Made by a program: the position numbers and the translations under genes
Shown here: positions 8,567-17,722 of the stretch, piece after piece
How the letters are laid out: each line of letters begins with the position of its first letter
How positions within the stretch are numbered: position 1 is the stretch's first letter
NCBI RefSeq assembly: GCF_001730225.1
Contig: NZ_MIJE01000033.1
Coordinates: forward strand, 124,001-188,000
Source: Desulfuribacillus alkaliarsenatis
GTDB lineage: Bacteria; Bacillota; Bacilli; Desulfuribacillales; Desulfuribacillaceae
Direction of reading: 5' to 3'
Length of the DNA stretch: 64,000 nucleotides
Notes under the pieces: model-generated
Databases searched by the model: none
Told to the model about the DNA's origin: nothing
What the model saw: only the letters and a program-made list of their open reading frames with translations

Positions 8567-10066
8567 TTAATCCCCTTTCACATTGCTACTCCCATTTATG
8601 TTTATAAACCTTTCGAGTTTCATTGACCTAGAGCCCTTAACAAGTAATACGCATCCACGATTCAATTCATGGAATATCTTTGATTGTAGTTGTTGTTCTT
8701 TACCATTTTCATAAAAAGAAGATATTAACGTACTACTGTTACTATTGTCATTGTCATTGTCATTGTCATTGTCATTGTCATTTACCATTATATAGTGTTT
8801 AGCATTATTACCATATGCAATTAATTCATCGATATTTTCCTGTAATAGAAAATCACCAATTTCCTTATGATAATCTGGAGCCATTTCCCCAAGCTCCATC
8901 ATATCGCCTAATAATGCAACTTTTTTTAAAGGTTCTTTCAGATTAGCTAAATATTCTATTGCTGCTTTCATGGAGGTCGGACTAGCATTATAAGCATCGT
9001 TAATTATATATGAATTTCTATATTTAATAATTTCCATTCTCATAGAAGTGATCTTTGCTTGACTTAAGCCAGCCTGAATGTCTGTGTGCACAATTTCAGC
9101 CATATGACCAATAGAGACTGCCACTAGTGCATTATATACATTATGTTTTCCCTGGGTATTTATTGTGAACTCATATCGCTTACTATTTATAATATCAACT
9201 ACCTCGAAAACTGTATTTGACAATACATTATCAGTAGCGTTTAATAATTTAGCTGAAAAATCAACTTCGTGAGATTCAATACCATATTTTATGATTTGTA
9301 GAGTGCTTTTACTGACTATGTCTTCAGTCTTTTTTCTTATAATAGCATCGTCCCAATTAACAATAGCATACCCATTATTCATAGCATAAAAAAGTTCAAA
9401 CTTAGCTTTTCCTATGTTATCTTTAGTTCCAAAGTTTTCTATATGGCTTTCGCCTATATTCGTAATAACACCATAATCTGGGTTAACTATTCTTGTTAAT
9501 AAGTCAATTTCTCCATAATGGTTCATACCAAGTTCTATAACAGCATATTCGTCATCATCTTCAATACTTAAGATTGTTATAGGAACACCTATATGGTTGT
9601 TTAGATTACCTTTCGTAACCCTTACTTTATATTTCTGTCTAAGTACGCTAGCTACCAAGTCCTTTGTGCTTGTTTTGCCATTACTCCCAGTAATCGCTAT
9701 TATTTTTGCTGTTAAAGTTTTTCTATATTGTTTAGCTAAATATTGCAAATACTCAAGTGTGTCTCTTACAAGGATATAGATTCCTGGTATATCAGGAACG
9801 GCAATTGATTCTTCCCAAAAAGAAATATTACTACCTTGTTCAAAAGCTACATTGCGGAATTTATGACCATTAAATTTGTCTCCAATTAAAGGAATGAATA
9901 ATTGACCCTCTTGAATCTCCCTTGTGTCTGTTGAGATTCCACTAATCACAATACTTTTATAGTCTAGTTTGGTGGAACCAGCTATTTTATCTGGAAATTT
10001 AACTATTATCTTGTCATCTTTAATTCCTAGCATTTCTATAAGTTCATGTAGGGTCCGCTTCATCAT
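8567..10066 (-). CDS. murF: UDP-MurNAc-tripeptide:D-Ala-D-Ala ligase MurF
   Basis: Adds D-Ala-D-Ala to the UDP-MurNAc tripeptide. The 499-aa protein has the ATP loop AITGSNGKTSTKD, the NNHIGVPITIL block, GMNHYGEI and NASPTSMKAAIE, as expected for MurF. Unusual is an Asn-Asp repeat (residues around 430-443) encoded by a six-copy hexanucleotide repeat in the C-terminal domain, which makes the protein somewhat longer than usual. The start is ATG 10066 or the next ATG at 10063, after AGGTGAG. B. subtilis murF lies elsewhere; here it is inside the dcw cluster. Confidence 0.95.
   Translation of the reverse strand: MMKRTLHELIEMLGIKDDKIIVKFPDKIAGSTKLDYKSIVISGISTDTREIQEGQLFIPLIGDKFNGHKFRNVAFEQGSNISFWEESIAVPDIPGIYILVRDTLEYLQYLAKQYRKTLTAKIIAITGSNGKTSTKDLVASVLRQKYKVRVTKGNLNNHIGVPITILSIEDDDEYAVIELGMNHYGEIDLLTRIVNPDYGVITNIGESHIENFGTKDNIGKAKFELFYAMNNGYAIVNWDDAIIRKKTEDIVSKSTLQIIKYGIESHEVDFSAKLLNATDNVLSNTVFEVVDIINSKRYEFTINTQGKHNVYNALVAVSIGHMAEIVHTDIQAGLSQAKITSMRMEIIKYRNSYIINDAYNASPTSMKAAIEYLANLKEPLKKVALLGDMMELGEMAPDYHKEIGDFLLQENIDELIAYGNNAKHYIMVNDNDNDNDNDNDNSNSSTLISSFYENGKEQQLQSKIFHELNRGCVLLVKGSRSMKLERFININGSSNVKGD
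8744..8782. repeat. Hexanucleotide microsatellite inside murF
   Basis: Six perfect copies of ATTGTC (plus strand) followed by a partial copy. Read in murF it encodes six Asn-Asp pairs and one more Asn. Because the unit is 6 bases, copy-number change would keep the frame and only alter the length of the acidic-polar linker. Confidence 0.97.
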
Positions 10067-10073
10067 TGCTCAC

Positions 10074-11558
10074 CTACCTATCTTTTTTTCTTACCGCTTC
10101 TATAGCTTTCAAACGATCATCATAATCATATTTCTGTGTGCCTATTATCTGATATGTTTCATGGCCCTTACCTGCTATTAGGATTACATCGTCTTTTTCA
10201 GCAATATTAACGGCATGCTCTATTGCACTAGTTCGATCATCAATACGTATATAGGATGCATCTGGTGCATCTTTAAAAGCAACCATAATATTATCAATTA
10301 TACTTTTTACATCTTCAGTTCGCGGGTTGTCTGAGGTTATTATCGAGATGTCAGAATATTTCTTTGATACATTGCCCATAAGTGGTCTTTTTGATTTATC
10401 TCGATCGCCACCACATCCAAATACAGTAATTATCCTCTTAGCAGAAAATCCTTTTATAGTTTTTAATACATTTTCTAAACTATCGGCAGTATGCGCATAA
10501 TCAACGATAATTGTGAAATCCTGACCGACATCCACTTTCTCAAACCTGCCTGGAACACCTGGAACAGCTTCTAAGCTATCTTTTATCAACGTCAAAGGTA
10601 CACCCTGTAATAAAGAAATCGCTATTGCAGCTAATGCGTTGTATACACTGAATTCTCCAGACATTTTTAAGGAAATATCTGTACTTCCCAAAGGAGTATC
10701 TACAGTGAACTTAGCTCCTTCAGGTCTATTGACAATGTTGTACGCTTTGATATCAGCATCATTTTTAATCCCATAGGTAAATCCTTGCATGATTGCTGCT
10801 GCAGCAAAATAGCTATATTCTGGGTCATCAGCATTTAATACCGTGTACTTTTGCTCATAATCTCCATAGGCATTACCCAAACGACTAAATAATTTTGCTT
10901 TAGCTTGCTTGTATTCATCTAAAGAACTATGAAAATCCAAATGATCCTGTGTAAAATTCGTAAAGACTGCTATATCGAAATCACATCCTGCCACACGGTG
11001 CAATTCCAGTGCATGTGAAGAAACTTCTATAACAGCAACCTCTACCTCTTTTTCTACCATCATATGAAAGTTTTCTTGTAAGCTAATAGGCTCCGGTGTT
11101 GTATTTGCAACTGGATACTTTTCTTCTCCAATTCTCATTTCGATGGTGCCAATAACCCCAGTTTTTTTTCCATAATCCTTAAATATTTTTTCTACTAAAT
11201 AAGTAGTAGTAGTTTTGCCATTTGTTCCTGTTATTCCAATTAGTTTTAAGCTTCTTGTTGGATGGCTATAAAATTTATCAGCAATTATTGGTAACGCCTT
11301 TTGGATACTAGGAACTATTATTTGAGGTGTATCAATTTGTAGCCTTCGCTCAGCGATTAAAGCTACAGCACCGTTTTTAACTGCGTCTAAGGCATAATCA
11401 TGCCCATCTACAGTATGACCTGGCACACAGGCAAATAAACTGCCCCTTTGTACTTTTCTAGAATCTGAAGTTAATGACTTTATTTGCACTTGCTCTATTT
11501 GATCAGAATTAATTATATCTTTATGTAACAGCGGACTTATTAAATCCATTAGCTTCAT
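10074..11558 (-). CDS. murE: UDP-MurNAc-L-Ala-D-Glu:meso-diaminopimelate ligase MurE
   Basis: Adds the third stem-peptide residue. The 494-aa product has the ATP loop GITGTNGKTTTTYL, NTTPEPISLQ, the FTQDHLDFH block and, decisive for substrate, DNPRTED near residue 407, the signature of meso-DAP-adding enzymes (lysine-adding MurE differ here). The cell wall is therefore predicted to be meso-DAP type. GGAGGTG precedes the ATG. It lies between spoVD and murF. Confidence 0.96.
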   Translation of the reverse strand: MKLMDLISPLLHKDIINSDQIEQVQIKSLTSDSRKVQRGSLFACVPGHTVDGHDYALDAVKNGAVALIAERRLQIDTPQIIVPSIQKALPIIADKFYSHPTRSLKLIGITGTNGKTTTTYLVEKIFKDYGKKTGVIGTIEMRIGEEKYPVANTTPEPISLQENFHMMVEKEVEVAVIEVSSHALELHRVAGCDFDIAVFTNFTQDHLDFHSSLDEYKQAKAKLFSRLGNAYGDYEQKYTVLNADDPEYSYFAAAAIMQGFTYGIKNDADIKAYNIVNRPEGAKFTVDTPLGSTDISLKMSGEFSVYNALAAIAISLLQGVPLTLIKDSLEAVPGVPGRFEKVDVGQDFTIIVDYAHTADSLENVLKTIKGFSAKRIITVFGCGGDRDKSKRPLMGNVSKKYSDISIITSDNPRTEDVKSIIDNIMVAFKDAPDASYIRIDDRTSAIEHAVNIAEKDDVILIAGKGHETYQIIGTQKYDYDDRLKAIEAVRKKDR

Positions 11559-11636
11559 ACTTTATACACCTCCAAAAATATACGTTAATGCCTATTTTAA
11601 ACTTGTTGTTTGTAGATGTCTATAAAGGAATATCTG

Positions 11637-13550
11637 TTACTCATTTAGATAAACACGAATGGTTGTGTTCTCGGGTAACCTTTGACCATGTTTTGGAACT
11701 TGACTAACTATTTTTGAACCTTCACCAATCACTTCAAGCTGAAAATGTCTCAATGTTCTTCTTACATCTTTGATTTCTTCTCCAACTAAATTCGGAACAT
11801 CAAAATAGCGTATATCATCATATCTATAGTCCATTTCAAGTTGCTCTGTTCTTTTTTCTACACCTAAATGTTTTAAAGCATCCCCCATAATGCCTTTGAC
11901 AATAGGTGCCGTTACCACTCCACCAAATTGGATTCCCTGTGGGTTATCCACAGCAACATATATGACAAGCTCTGGTTGGTCTGCTGGTGCAAACCCTATA
12001 AATGAAACAATATGATTATTCTTTAGATATCTTCCATCCGGACCCACTTTTTGTGCAGTTCCTGTTTTTCCTCCCACTCTATAACCATCTATATATGCGT
12101 TTCTACCTGTACCGTTCGCAACTACACCCTCTAAGGTTAGTCTGACTAACTCCGATGTCTCAGAGCTTATCACCTGATTACCAGTAGCATGTTCATTTTT
12201 ATGAACATATAACTTAGTAACAGGATCTCTCCAGCCTTTTACAATATGCGGTTGTATTTGATAGCCTCCATTAACGATAGAAGAGACTGCTGCGACCTGT
12301 TGAATTGGAGTAACTGAAACCCCTTGACCAAATGAAGTAGTAGCTAATTCTAGTGGACCAATCTGTCCTGGTTTGAACATTAGTCCTGATGCTTCTCCAG
12401 GTAGGTCTATGTTCGTCTTCTTCCCAAACCCAAATCTATGGATATAAGAAAATAACAACTCAGATCCAAGACGTTGACCTAATGTTACAAAACCAGGGTT
12501 ACAAGAATTTTCTACAACCTCTGCAAAAGTTTGCTCACCATGGCCTCCATGTTTCCAGCAACGAATTCTATGATTTGCTACCATAATATATCCAGGGTCA
12601 AAAAACGTTTCATTTAAATTTACCTTGCCTTCCTCCAAAGCGGCAGCAAGGGTAACAATTTTGAATGTAGATCCAGGTTCAAAGGTTTTCCAAATAGCTA
12701 GATTCCTGTTGTATATTTCCTGTGGATAGCTTTGATAATCTTCAGGATAATATGTAGGTCTGTTTGCCATTCCTAATATTTCTCCAGTATTAGGATTCAT
12801 TGCAATAGCTAGGATGCTCTCCGGTTGATATGTTTGAACTGCTTTGTCTAATTCACGCTCTATTATTTTTTGTATAGTTAAATCAATTGTTAATACTAAA
12901 TCCAGACCATGTATAGGCTCAGTATATGTATCCTTCTCATTTGGAATTTCTCTACCTTTAGCATCTGAAAAAAAAGATATACTTCCACGTTTTCCTTTTA
13001 AGTTTTCATCATATACCAACTCTATACCAGTAAGCCCTTGATTATCGATTCCTGTAAAACCTAATATGTGAGACGCTAAATTTCCATATGGGTAATATCG
13101 TTTGCTTTCCTCTGTTATTACTATACCTGGAAGCCTCAAGCGCATTATCTGATTAGCTACTTGATCATCAATCTTTCTTCCACCTGGTGCTAAATAAACC
13201 ATTAACGTTCTTTTAGTAATTAAACTATACACCTTTTCCTCATCCATATTTATTAATGGTGCAAGTTTTTGGGCAGTAAGTTCTGGGTCTTTTATTTGTG
13301 CTGGAATGGCTATAACAGTCGGTGCACTAACATTATAAGCAATTTCATTTTCTGCTCTATCAAGAATCTTACCTCTTTTTGCTTCTACGGGTATATCTCG
13401 ACGCCATAGATCCTCTGCCCTTTCTGTAAGCCAATGGGTTTTAAACAATTGTATATAACCAAGGCGAAAAATTAATCCTAAAAAAATAAATATGACCACT
13501 AGTAAGACAATATAAGTTCTCTTTCTAACAGTCATATGTGTTACTCTCAT
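11637..13550 (-). CDS. spoVD: Sporulation class B penicillin-binding protein SpoVD
   Basis: Membrane-anchored transpeptidase needed for spore cortex synthesis. The 637-aa protein starts MRVTHMTVRKRTYIVLL, close to the SpoVD N-terminus I remember from Bacillus. It has one N-terminal membrane helix, a dimerisation domain, then the transpeptidase with EPGSTFKIVT (SxxK), ENSCNPGF (SxN) and GGKTGTAQK (KTG), and a single C-terminal PASTA domain (about 575-637). One PASTA repeat plus location after a two-PASTA PBP argues for SpoVD. GGGGG precedes the ATG. Confidence 0.93.
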   Translation of the reverse strand: MRVTHMTVRKRTYIVLLVVIFIFLGLIFRLGYIQLFKTHWLTERAEDLWRRDIPVEAKRGKILDRAENEIAYNVSAPTVIAIPAQIKDPELTAQKLAPLINMDEEKVYSLITKRTLMVYLAPGGRKIDDQVANQIMRLRLPGIVITEESKRYYPYGNLASHILGFTGIDNQGLTGIELVYDENLKGKRGSISFFSDAKGREIPNEKDTYTEPIHGLDLVLTIDLTIQKIIERELDKAVQTYQPESILAIAMNPNTGEILGMANRPTYYPEDYQSYPQEIYNRNLAIWKTFEPGSTFKIVTLAAALEEGKVNLNETFFDPGYIMVANHRIRCWKHGGHGEQTFAEVVENSCNPGFVTLGQRLGSELLFSYIHRFGFGKKTNIDLPGEASGLMFKPGQIGPLELATTSFGQGVSVTPIQQVAAVSSIVNGGYQIQPHIVKGWRDPVTKLYVHKNEHATGNQVISSETSELVRLTLEGVVANGTGRNAYIDGYRVGGKTGTAQKVGPDGRYLKNNHIVSFIGFAPADQPELVIYVAVDNPQGIQFGGVVTAPIVKGIMGDALKHLGVEKRTEQLEMDYRYDDIRYFDVPNLVGEEIKDVRRTLRHFQLEVIGEGSKIVSQVPKHGQRLPENTTIRVYLNE

Positions 13551-13590
13551 GAAATTACCCCCTAGACAAAACTCTTGCTTTTAAAACAAG

Positions 13591-15756
13591 TTATTCATCT
13601 AGGGACTGGTTTAGAACAGGCTTAGAGTATGAGCTAAATAATATATGAATCGGTTCACTATTGTCATACATTTGACCCGCTTCTTGAGATTGATTTATTA
13701 CATAACCATTACCTTCTACTAGAAAGTCCATTTCTAATAAGAATAGCAATTCAAACACTTCACTTTTAGACATTCCATGAAAGTCTGGAACTAAGTTAGC
13801 AGCAGGGTTTATATTCCCATCTGAACCACCAGTTAGCAAGTAAAGTGTTGTACCTTCAGGCACTTGTTCACCTGCTGGTACACTTTGATTTACTATATAA
13901 TTTCCATTTCCAATTAATTTAACATTCAAAGACTTTTTATCAATTTGATTTAGTGTTTCAGCAACATATTTACCTTTATATAATTCTACATCAACTAAGT
14001 TTCTATTTATTGCTTGTTCTCTGTTTTCTGTTGCCTTTATTCCTAAATAATGTAGCGAATCCTGCATAATCTCTTTGAAGATAGGGGCCGTAACAGTACT
14101 ACCATAACTATCTGTGGCATTAGGTTCATCTACAGCAACGTATATGATTAATCTAGGATTTTCAACAGGAGCAAAGCCTATAAATGACACTATATGCTTA
14201 TTATCAATGTATCTACCATCAGGACCTACTTTTTGGGCCGTGCCTGTTTTTCCAGCGATTCGGTAGCCTTCAATTCGTGCACGCTGACCAGATCCATTTG
14301 ACACTACTGATTCCATTGCTTCTTTCATTATTTCAGCTGTATTTTTTGATATTACCGTGTCAACTATTGTAGGTTGATGTTGTTTTATTACTATTTCTTT
14401 ATCTCCTTCCTTCCTGGAGACTTCTTTGATTATTGTTGGCTTTAATAAGTTGCCACCGTTAGCAATTGCCGAAACTGCTTGTATTTGCTGTAAAGGGGTT
14501 ACGGCAATTCCCTGCCCAAAGGATGTAGTTGCGACTTCGATTGGGTATAGTCTTCGATTGGAAAATATGTTACCCTTCATTTCATTAGGCAGCTCTATGC
14601 CTGTCTGACTGCCAAACCCAAACCTATTAATATAATCAAATAGACGTTCTTGTCCTAGTTCGTTTAGTCCCATCTTAACAAAGGCCACATTACTAGAGCG
14701 TTCAAAAGCTTCTAGAATTGATATTTCTCCAAAGCCGATACGATTCCAAGTACGAATTGTGCCCCCTGGCACATTAATGTAACCGTTATCGACTACTCTG
14801 TCATCTAAACTAACTAAGTTTTCTTCGATAGCGGCTGCAAGTGTAATTATTTTAAAAGTCGAACCTGGCTCAAACTGACTAATCGCTAAATTCTGATATA
14901 TTTTTTTGCTATCTTCCATTGTAATATAGTTCAAGTTATAATGAGGCCGATTAGCTAAAGCTAATATTTCACCTGTTTGTGGGTCAGCTACAATAGCTGT
15001 AACGTTTTTAGGGTTATATATTTCAATGGCATTGTCTAAAGCCCGCTCGACAAAATGCTGAATATTCTGATCTATCGTGAGTACTATATCACTACCGTTT
15101 TGTGCAGGTTCATAGCTTTTTACTCCAGCTGGTATTTCTCTACGTCTACCATCAGTTATGTACGAAATTTTACCTGTTTGGCCTTTAAGTTCATTCTGAT
15201 ACAATAATTCAATACCAGTTACTCCATCCTCTTGCGCATTATTAAACCCAATAATATGGGATGCAAAAGCGGAGTTTGGATAAAAGCGAACAGTTTCATC
15301 AATTGATGATATACCTACAAGCTCTAATTCCTGTACTTTATTCAATAGCTCTTCTGAAATCTTCCTTCCACCTGGCCCAAGCTCTACCTGATATGCATCA
15401 CGTGTTATTAGTTCATATACCCGTTGTTCTGACATGTTAATTACAGGAGCTAGTTTTCTTGCTGTATTTACATGGTCTTCGATTAACCTAGGATGGGCTA
15501 TAATCGTATATGCTTTAGCATTGTAAGCTAGGCGCGCTTTATTTCTATCTAAAATCATTCCTCTTTCTGGGGACAATACGCTATTTTTATTCCAAACAAA
15601 AGCAGCTTGCTCAACTAGCCAGTCTGCTTTAACTATTTGTATATAACTAATTCTACTAATAACCGCTATAACAAGTACGGCCATTACAAATGATATTGCA
15701 ATGGCACGTCTCTTTAATTTCTTTCTAATTTTATCATTAATTGATGTTTCCACCAT
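13591..15756 (-). CDS. pbpB: Division class B penicillin-binding protein PBP2B
   Basis: Septal transpeptidase working with FtsW, FtsL and DivIB. The protein (721 aa from the start used here) has a basic N-terminus, one membrane helix, the pedestal domain, the transpeptidase with FEPGSTFKII, ERSSNVAF and AGKTGTAQK, and two C-terminal PASTA domains (about 585-650 and 655-715). ATG at 15756 is preferred because AGAGGTGG lies nine bases upstream; a reading from 15777 would cover the ribosome site. The gene overlaps the 3' end of ftsL by 20 bases, pointing to translational coupling. Confidence 0.92.
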   Translation of the reverse strand: MVETSINDKIRKKLKRRAIAISFVMAVLVIAVISRISYIQIVKADWLVEQAAFVWNKNSVLSPERGMILDRNKARLAYNAKAYTIIAHPRLIEDHVNTARKLAPVINMSEQRVYELITRDAYQVELGPGGRKISEELLNKVQELELVGISSIDETVRFYPNSAFASHIIGFNNAQEDGVTGIELLYQNELKGQTGKISYITDGRRREIPAGVKSYEPAQNGSDIVLTIDQNIQHFVERALDNAIEIYNPKNVTAIVADPQTGEILALANRPHYNLNYITMEDSKKIYQNLAISQFEPGSTFKIITLAAAIEENLVSLDDRVVDNGYINVPGGTIRTWNRIGFGEISILEAFERSSNVAFVKMGLNELGQERLFDYINRFGFGSQTGIELPNEMKGNIFSNRRLYPIEVATTSFGQGIAVTPLQQIQAVSAIANGGNLLKPTIIKEVSRKEGDKEIVIKQHQPTIVDTVISKNTAEIMKEAMESVVSNGSGQRARIEGYRIAGKTGTAQKVGPDGRYIDNKHIVSFIGFAPVENPRLIIYVAVDEPNATDSYGSTVTAPIFKEIMQDSLHYLGIKATENREQAINRNLVDVELYKGKYVAETLNQIDKKSLNVKLIGNGNYIVNQSVPAGEQVPEGTTLYLLTGGSDGNINPAANLVPDFHGMSKSEVFELLFLLEMDFLVEGNGYVINQSQEAGQMYDNSEPIHILFSSYSKPVLNQSLDE

Positions 15757-16150
15757 AATAAGATTCCACCTCTGCAACCCTAACTCGTTGAACTATTTTT
15801 ACATTTTCTGGTGATGCAGTTGACATTCCTATATCATTAACTGCAATCTCATATATGCGTTCTGGTGATGATAGCTCAGCAATTTTCATTTCCAATTGTG
15901 TATTAACTTCTTTAAATGTTGCAATTTGTTGTTGAAGCTCCTGTTTTTGATAATTCAACTCAGAAGCAGTAACATATTTTGACACTAATACTCCAGAAGC
16001 TGCTACAGCAAGAGCTACTAAACAAAGTACTATTAATTTATCGAGTGTTTGTAGACCTACCTTACTCTGCAATCCTACTCTATGTGTTGCTGATGAGTCA
16101 AGATAAACATTTTTCCTGTGGATTGAATTACTCTGTATAGTATATGCCAT
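15737..16150 (-). CDS. ftsL: Cell division protein FtsL
   Basis: Small bitopic division protein of the DivIB-DivIC-FtsL complex. The 137-aa product has a polar N-terminus of about 40 residues, one membrane helix (LIVLCLVALAVAASGVLVS), then a coiled coil (YQKQELQQQIATFKEVNTQL) and the short IYEIAVNDIGM segment typical of FtsL. Its place between rsmH and pbpB is the family position. FtsL is poorly conserved, so architecture and synteny carry the call. Confidence 0.92.
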   Translation of the reverse strand: MAYTIQSNSIHRKNVYLDSSATHRVGLQSKVGLQTLDKLIVLCLVALAVAASGVLVSKYVTASELNYQKQELQQQIATFKEVNTQLEMKIAELSSPERIYEIAVNDIGMSTASPENVKIVQRVRVAEVESYYGGNIN

Positions 16151-16169
16151 ATATTTACTGCCTCCCGAA

Positions 16170-17105
16170 TTATAATTTCTCTAAAACTCGTAGTTTTGCT
16201 GACCTAGCACGTGGATTATCTTCAATCTCTCTATCAGTTGGCTCAATTGCCTTTTTTGTGATTAACTTGAATTCCTCCTTAAGTTCACAAACGCATTTTG
16301 GAAATCCTGGAGGACATGTACAGCTTACCATTTTGCTCTGAAACTTCTTCTTTACTATACGGTCTTCTAGTGAGTGGAAGGTTATAATCGCCATTCTTCC
16401 TCCTGCACTTAGTATCTCTATTCCTTTTTCTAACACTTCTTCTAGGGCGCCTAGTTCATCATTAACTGCTATTCTCAGTGCTTGAAAGCTTCGTTTAGCT
16501 GGGTGAGGCCCTTTGCGTCTTGCAGGTGCTGGAATGGAATCTTTTATTATTTGAGCTAACTCACCTGTAGTTTCAATTGGTTTTTGTTGTCTGTTTTGAA
16601 TAATTTGTTTTGCTATGCGTCTTGAAAATTTTTCTTCTCCATATTTTATTAGAATTAACGCTAATTCTTTTTCATCCCATTCGTTAACTATGTTATATGC
16701 AGTAAGGCTTTGTGTTCTATCCATTCGCATATCGAGTGGTGTGTCATAGTTGTAACTAAAACCTCTCTCTGCTTCATCTAGCTGCGGAGATGAAACTCCT
16801 AAATCTAATAGAATCCCGTCTACCTCAGCTATCCCTAAATCTCTGATAATTTTATCTAAATATCTGAAATTAGTTTTAACAATGTGAGTATTTAGCTTAT
16901 ATGGCTCTAATACCAAGTGGCCATTGTCAATTGCCCAATCGTCTTGATCCAAGCAAATAAGTGTACCTTCACCATGAAGGCGCTCAGCAATCCGTAAGCT
17001 GTGTCCAGCACCACCTAGAGTGCCATCAACATATACCTTGCCTTGTCTTACGTTTAATCCCTCTAGTGCTTCCTCTGCTAAAACAGAGATATGCTCAAAG
17101 GCCAT
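16170..17105 (-). CDS. rsmH: 16S rRNA m4C1402 methyltransferase RsmH
   Basis: N4-methylates C1402 in the decoding region of 16S rRNA using SAM. The 311-aa protein (start MAFEHISVLAEEAL) has the SAM motif VYVDGTLGGAGHS near residue 25, LDLGVSSPQLDEAERGFSY, the inserted helical domain, and the QALRIAVNDELGALEE and IITFHSLEDRIVKK blocks. The ATG at 17105 follows ATAGGAGAG; the longer frame from 17162 overlaps mraZ and has no family support. Confidence 0.97.
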   Translation of the reverse strand: MAFEHISVLAEEALEGLNVRQGKVYVDGTLGGAGHSLRIAERLHGEGTLICLDQDDWAIDNGHLVLEPYKLNTHIVKTNFRYLDKIIRDLGIAEVDGILLDLGVSSPQLDEAERGFSYNYDTPLDMRMDRTQSLTAYNIVNEWDEKELALILIKYGEEKFSRRIAKQIIQNRQQKPIETTGELAQIIKDSIPAPARRKGPHPAKRSFQALRIAVNDELGALEEVLEKGIEILSAGGRMAIITFHSLEDRIVKKKFQSKMVSCTCPPGFPKCVCELKEEFKLITKKAIEPTDREIEDNPRARSAKLRVLEKL

Positions 17106-17142
17106 AATAGTCTCTCCTATCGTATATAAAGCTTTAAAATCT

Positions 17143-17574
17143 CTATAATTCAAAGTCCACAATCGTTTCTGCTATATCTTCAAAGGTAGAGTCTGCAGTT
17201 TGGTAATAATTATTCCACTTATCTTTACTCCATATTTCTACCCTAGATGATACTCCAATAATCACACACTCTTTATCTATTTCAGCAAAGTCTCGCAAGT
17301 TGTTAGGTAATAAAACCCTCCCCTGTTTATCAGCCTCTGCCTCAATTGCTCCTGAAAGTAGAAATCGTGTAAATGCACGTACATCCTTTTTTGTGAAAGG
17401 CAAAGCTTTTAGTTTTTGTTCTAATAGCTCCCACTCTGACATTGGATATACAAATAGGCAGTTTTCTAATCCGCGGGTAATTATAAACGTTTTCCCTAAA
17501 CCGTCTCGAAGTTTAGCTGGAATAATTATGCGGCCTTTAACATCAATCGAATGTTGATATTCACCCATAAACAC
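17143..17574 (-). CDS. mraZ: Transcriptional regulator MraZ
   Basis: DNA-binding regulator of its own division/cell-wall operon. The product is 143 aa from GTG 17574 (MFMGEYQHSIDVKGRIIIPA), nearly the same N-terminus and length as the B. subtilis protein as I recall it. Two AbrB-like half domains are visible (residues about 5-50 and 80-125, each with a DKQGR/DVKGR turn). GGAGGGG lies upstream of this GTG; an internal ATG two codons later is the alternative. It heads the cluster and is preceded by the repeats it is expected to bind. Confidence 0.95.
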   Translation of the reverse strand: MFMGEYQHSIDVKGRIIIPAKLRDGLGKTFIITRGLENCLFVYPMSEWELLEQKLKALPFTKKDVRAFTRFLLSGAIEAEADKQGRVLLPNNLRDFAEIDKECVIIGVSSRVEIWSKDKWNNYYQTADSTFEDIAETIVDFEL

Positions 17575-17601
17575 GTTTACGATCCCCTCCTCGCGGATAT
17601 A

Positions 17602-17636
17602 TTCACCCACTTTCCACCACTTTACACCACTTCACT
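17602..17636 (-). promoter_or_regulatory. MraZ-binding direct repeats
   Basis: On the minus strand there are three 10-bp direct repeats, AGTGGTGTAA, AGTGGTGGAA and AGTGGGTGAA (17622-17631, 17612-17621, 17602-17611), with the start of a further degenerate unit. MraZ proteins bind GTGG-type repeats with 10-bp helical spacing in front of mraZ. Position and periodicity fit autoregulation of the division operon. Confidence 0.85.
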
Positions 17637-17659
17637 ATAATTGTTCTCCACAAATAAAA

Positions 17660-17690
17660 AAAATCCTGCTATTTTTAGCAGGATTTTTAG
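17660..17690 (-). terminator. Rho-independent terminator after ahcY
   Basis: A 9-bp stem ATCCTGCTA / TAGCAGGAT (17663-17671, 17676-17684) with a four-base loop is followed on the minus strand by eight T residues. It separates ahcY from the mraZ operon. Confidence 0.9.
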
Positions 17691-17722
17691 CTTTTTTTTA
17701 AAAAAGGGTCTAAATAACTATT

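Noticed and set aside
8744-8782. Possible CRISPR-like or regulatory direct repeat
   Set aside because: The repeat has no spacers, has a 6-base unit and lies in frame inside murF; it is a coding microsatellite.
8078-10181. Several long plus-strand frames opposite mraY, murF and murE
   Set aside because: They have no ribosome sites and mirror the codon pattern of the real minus-strand genes.
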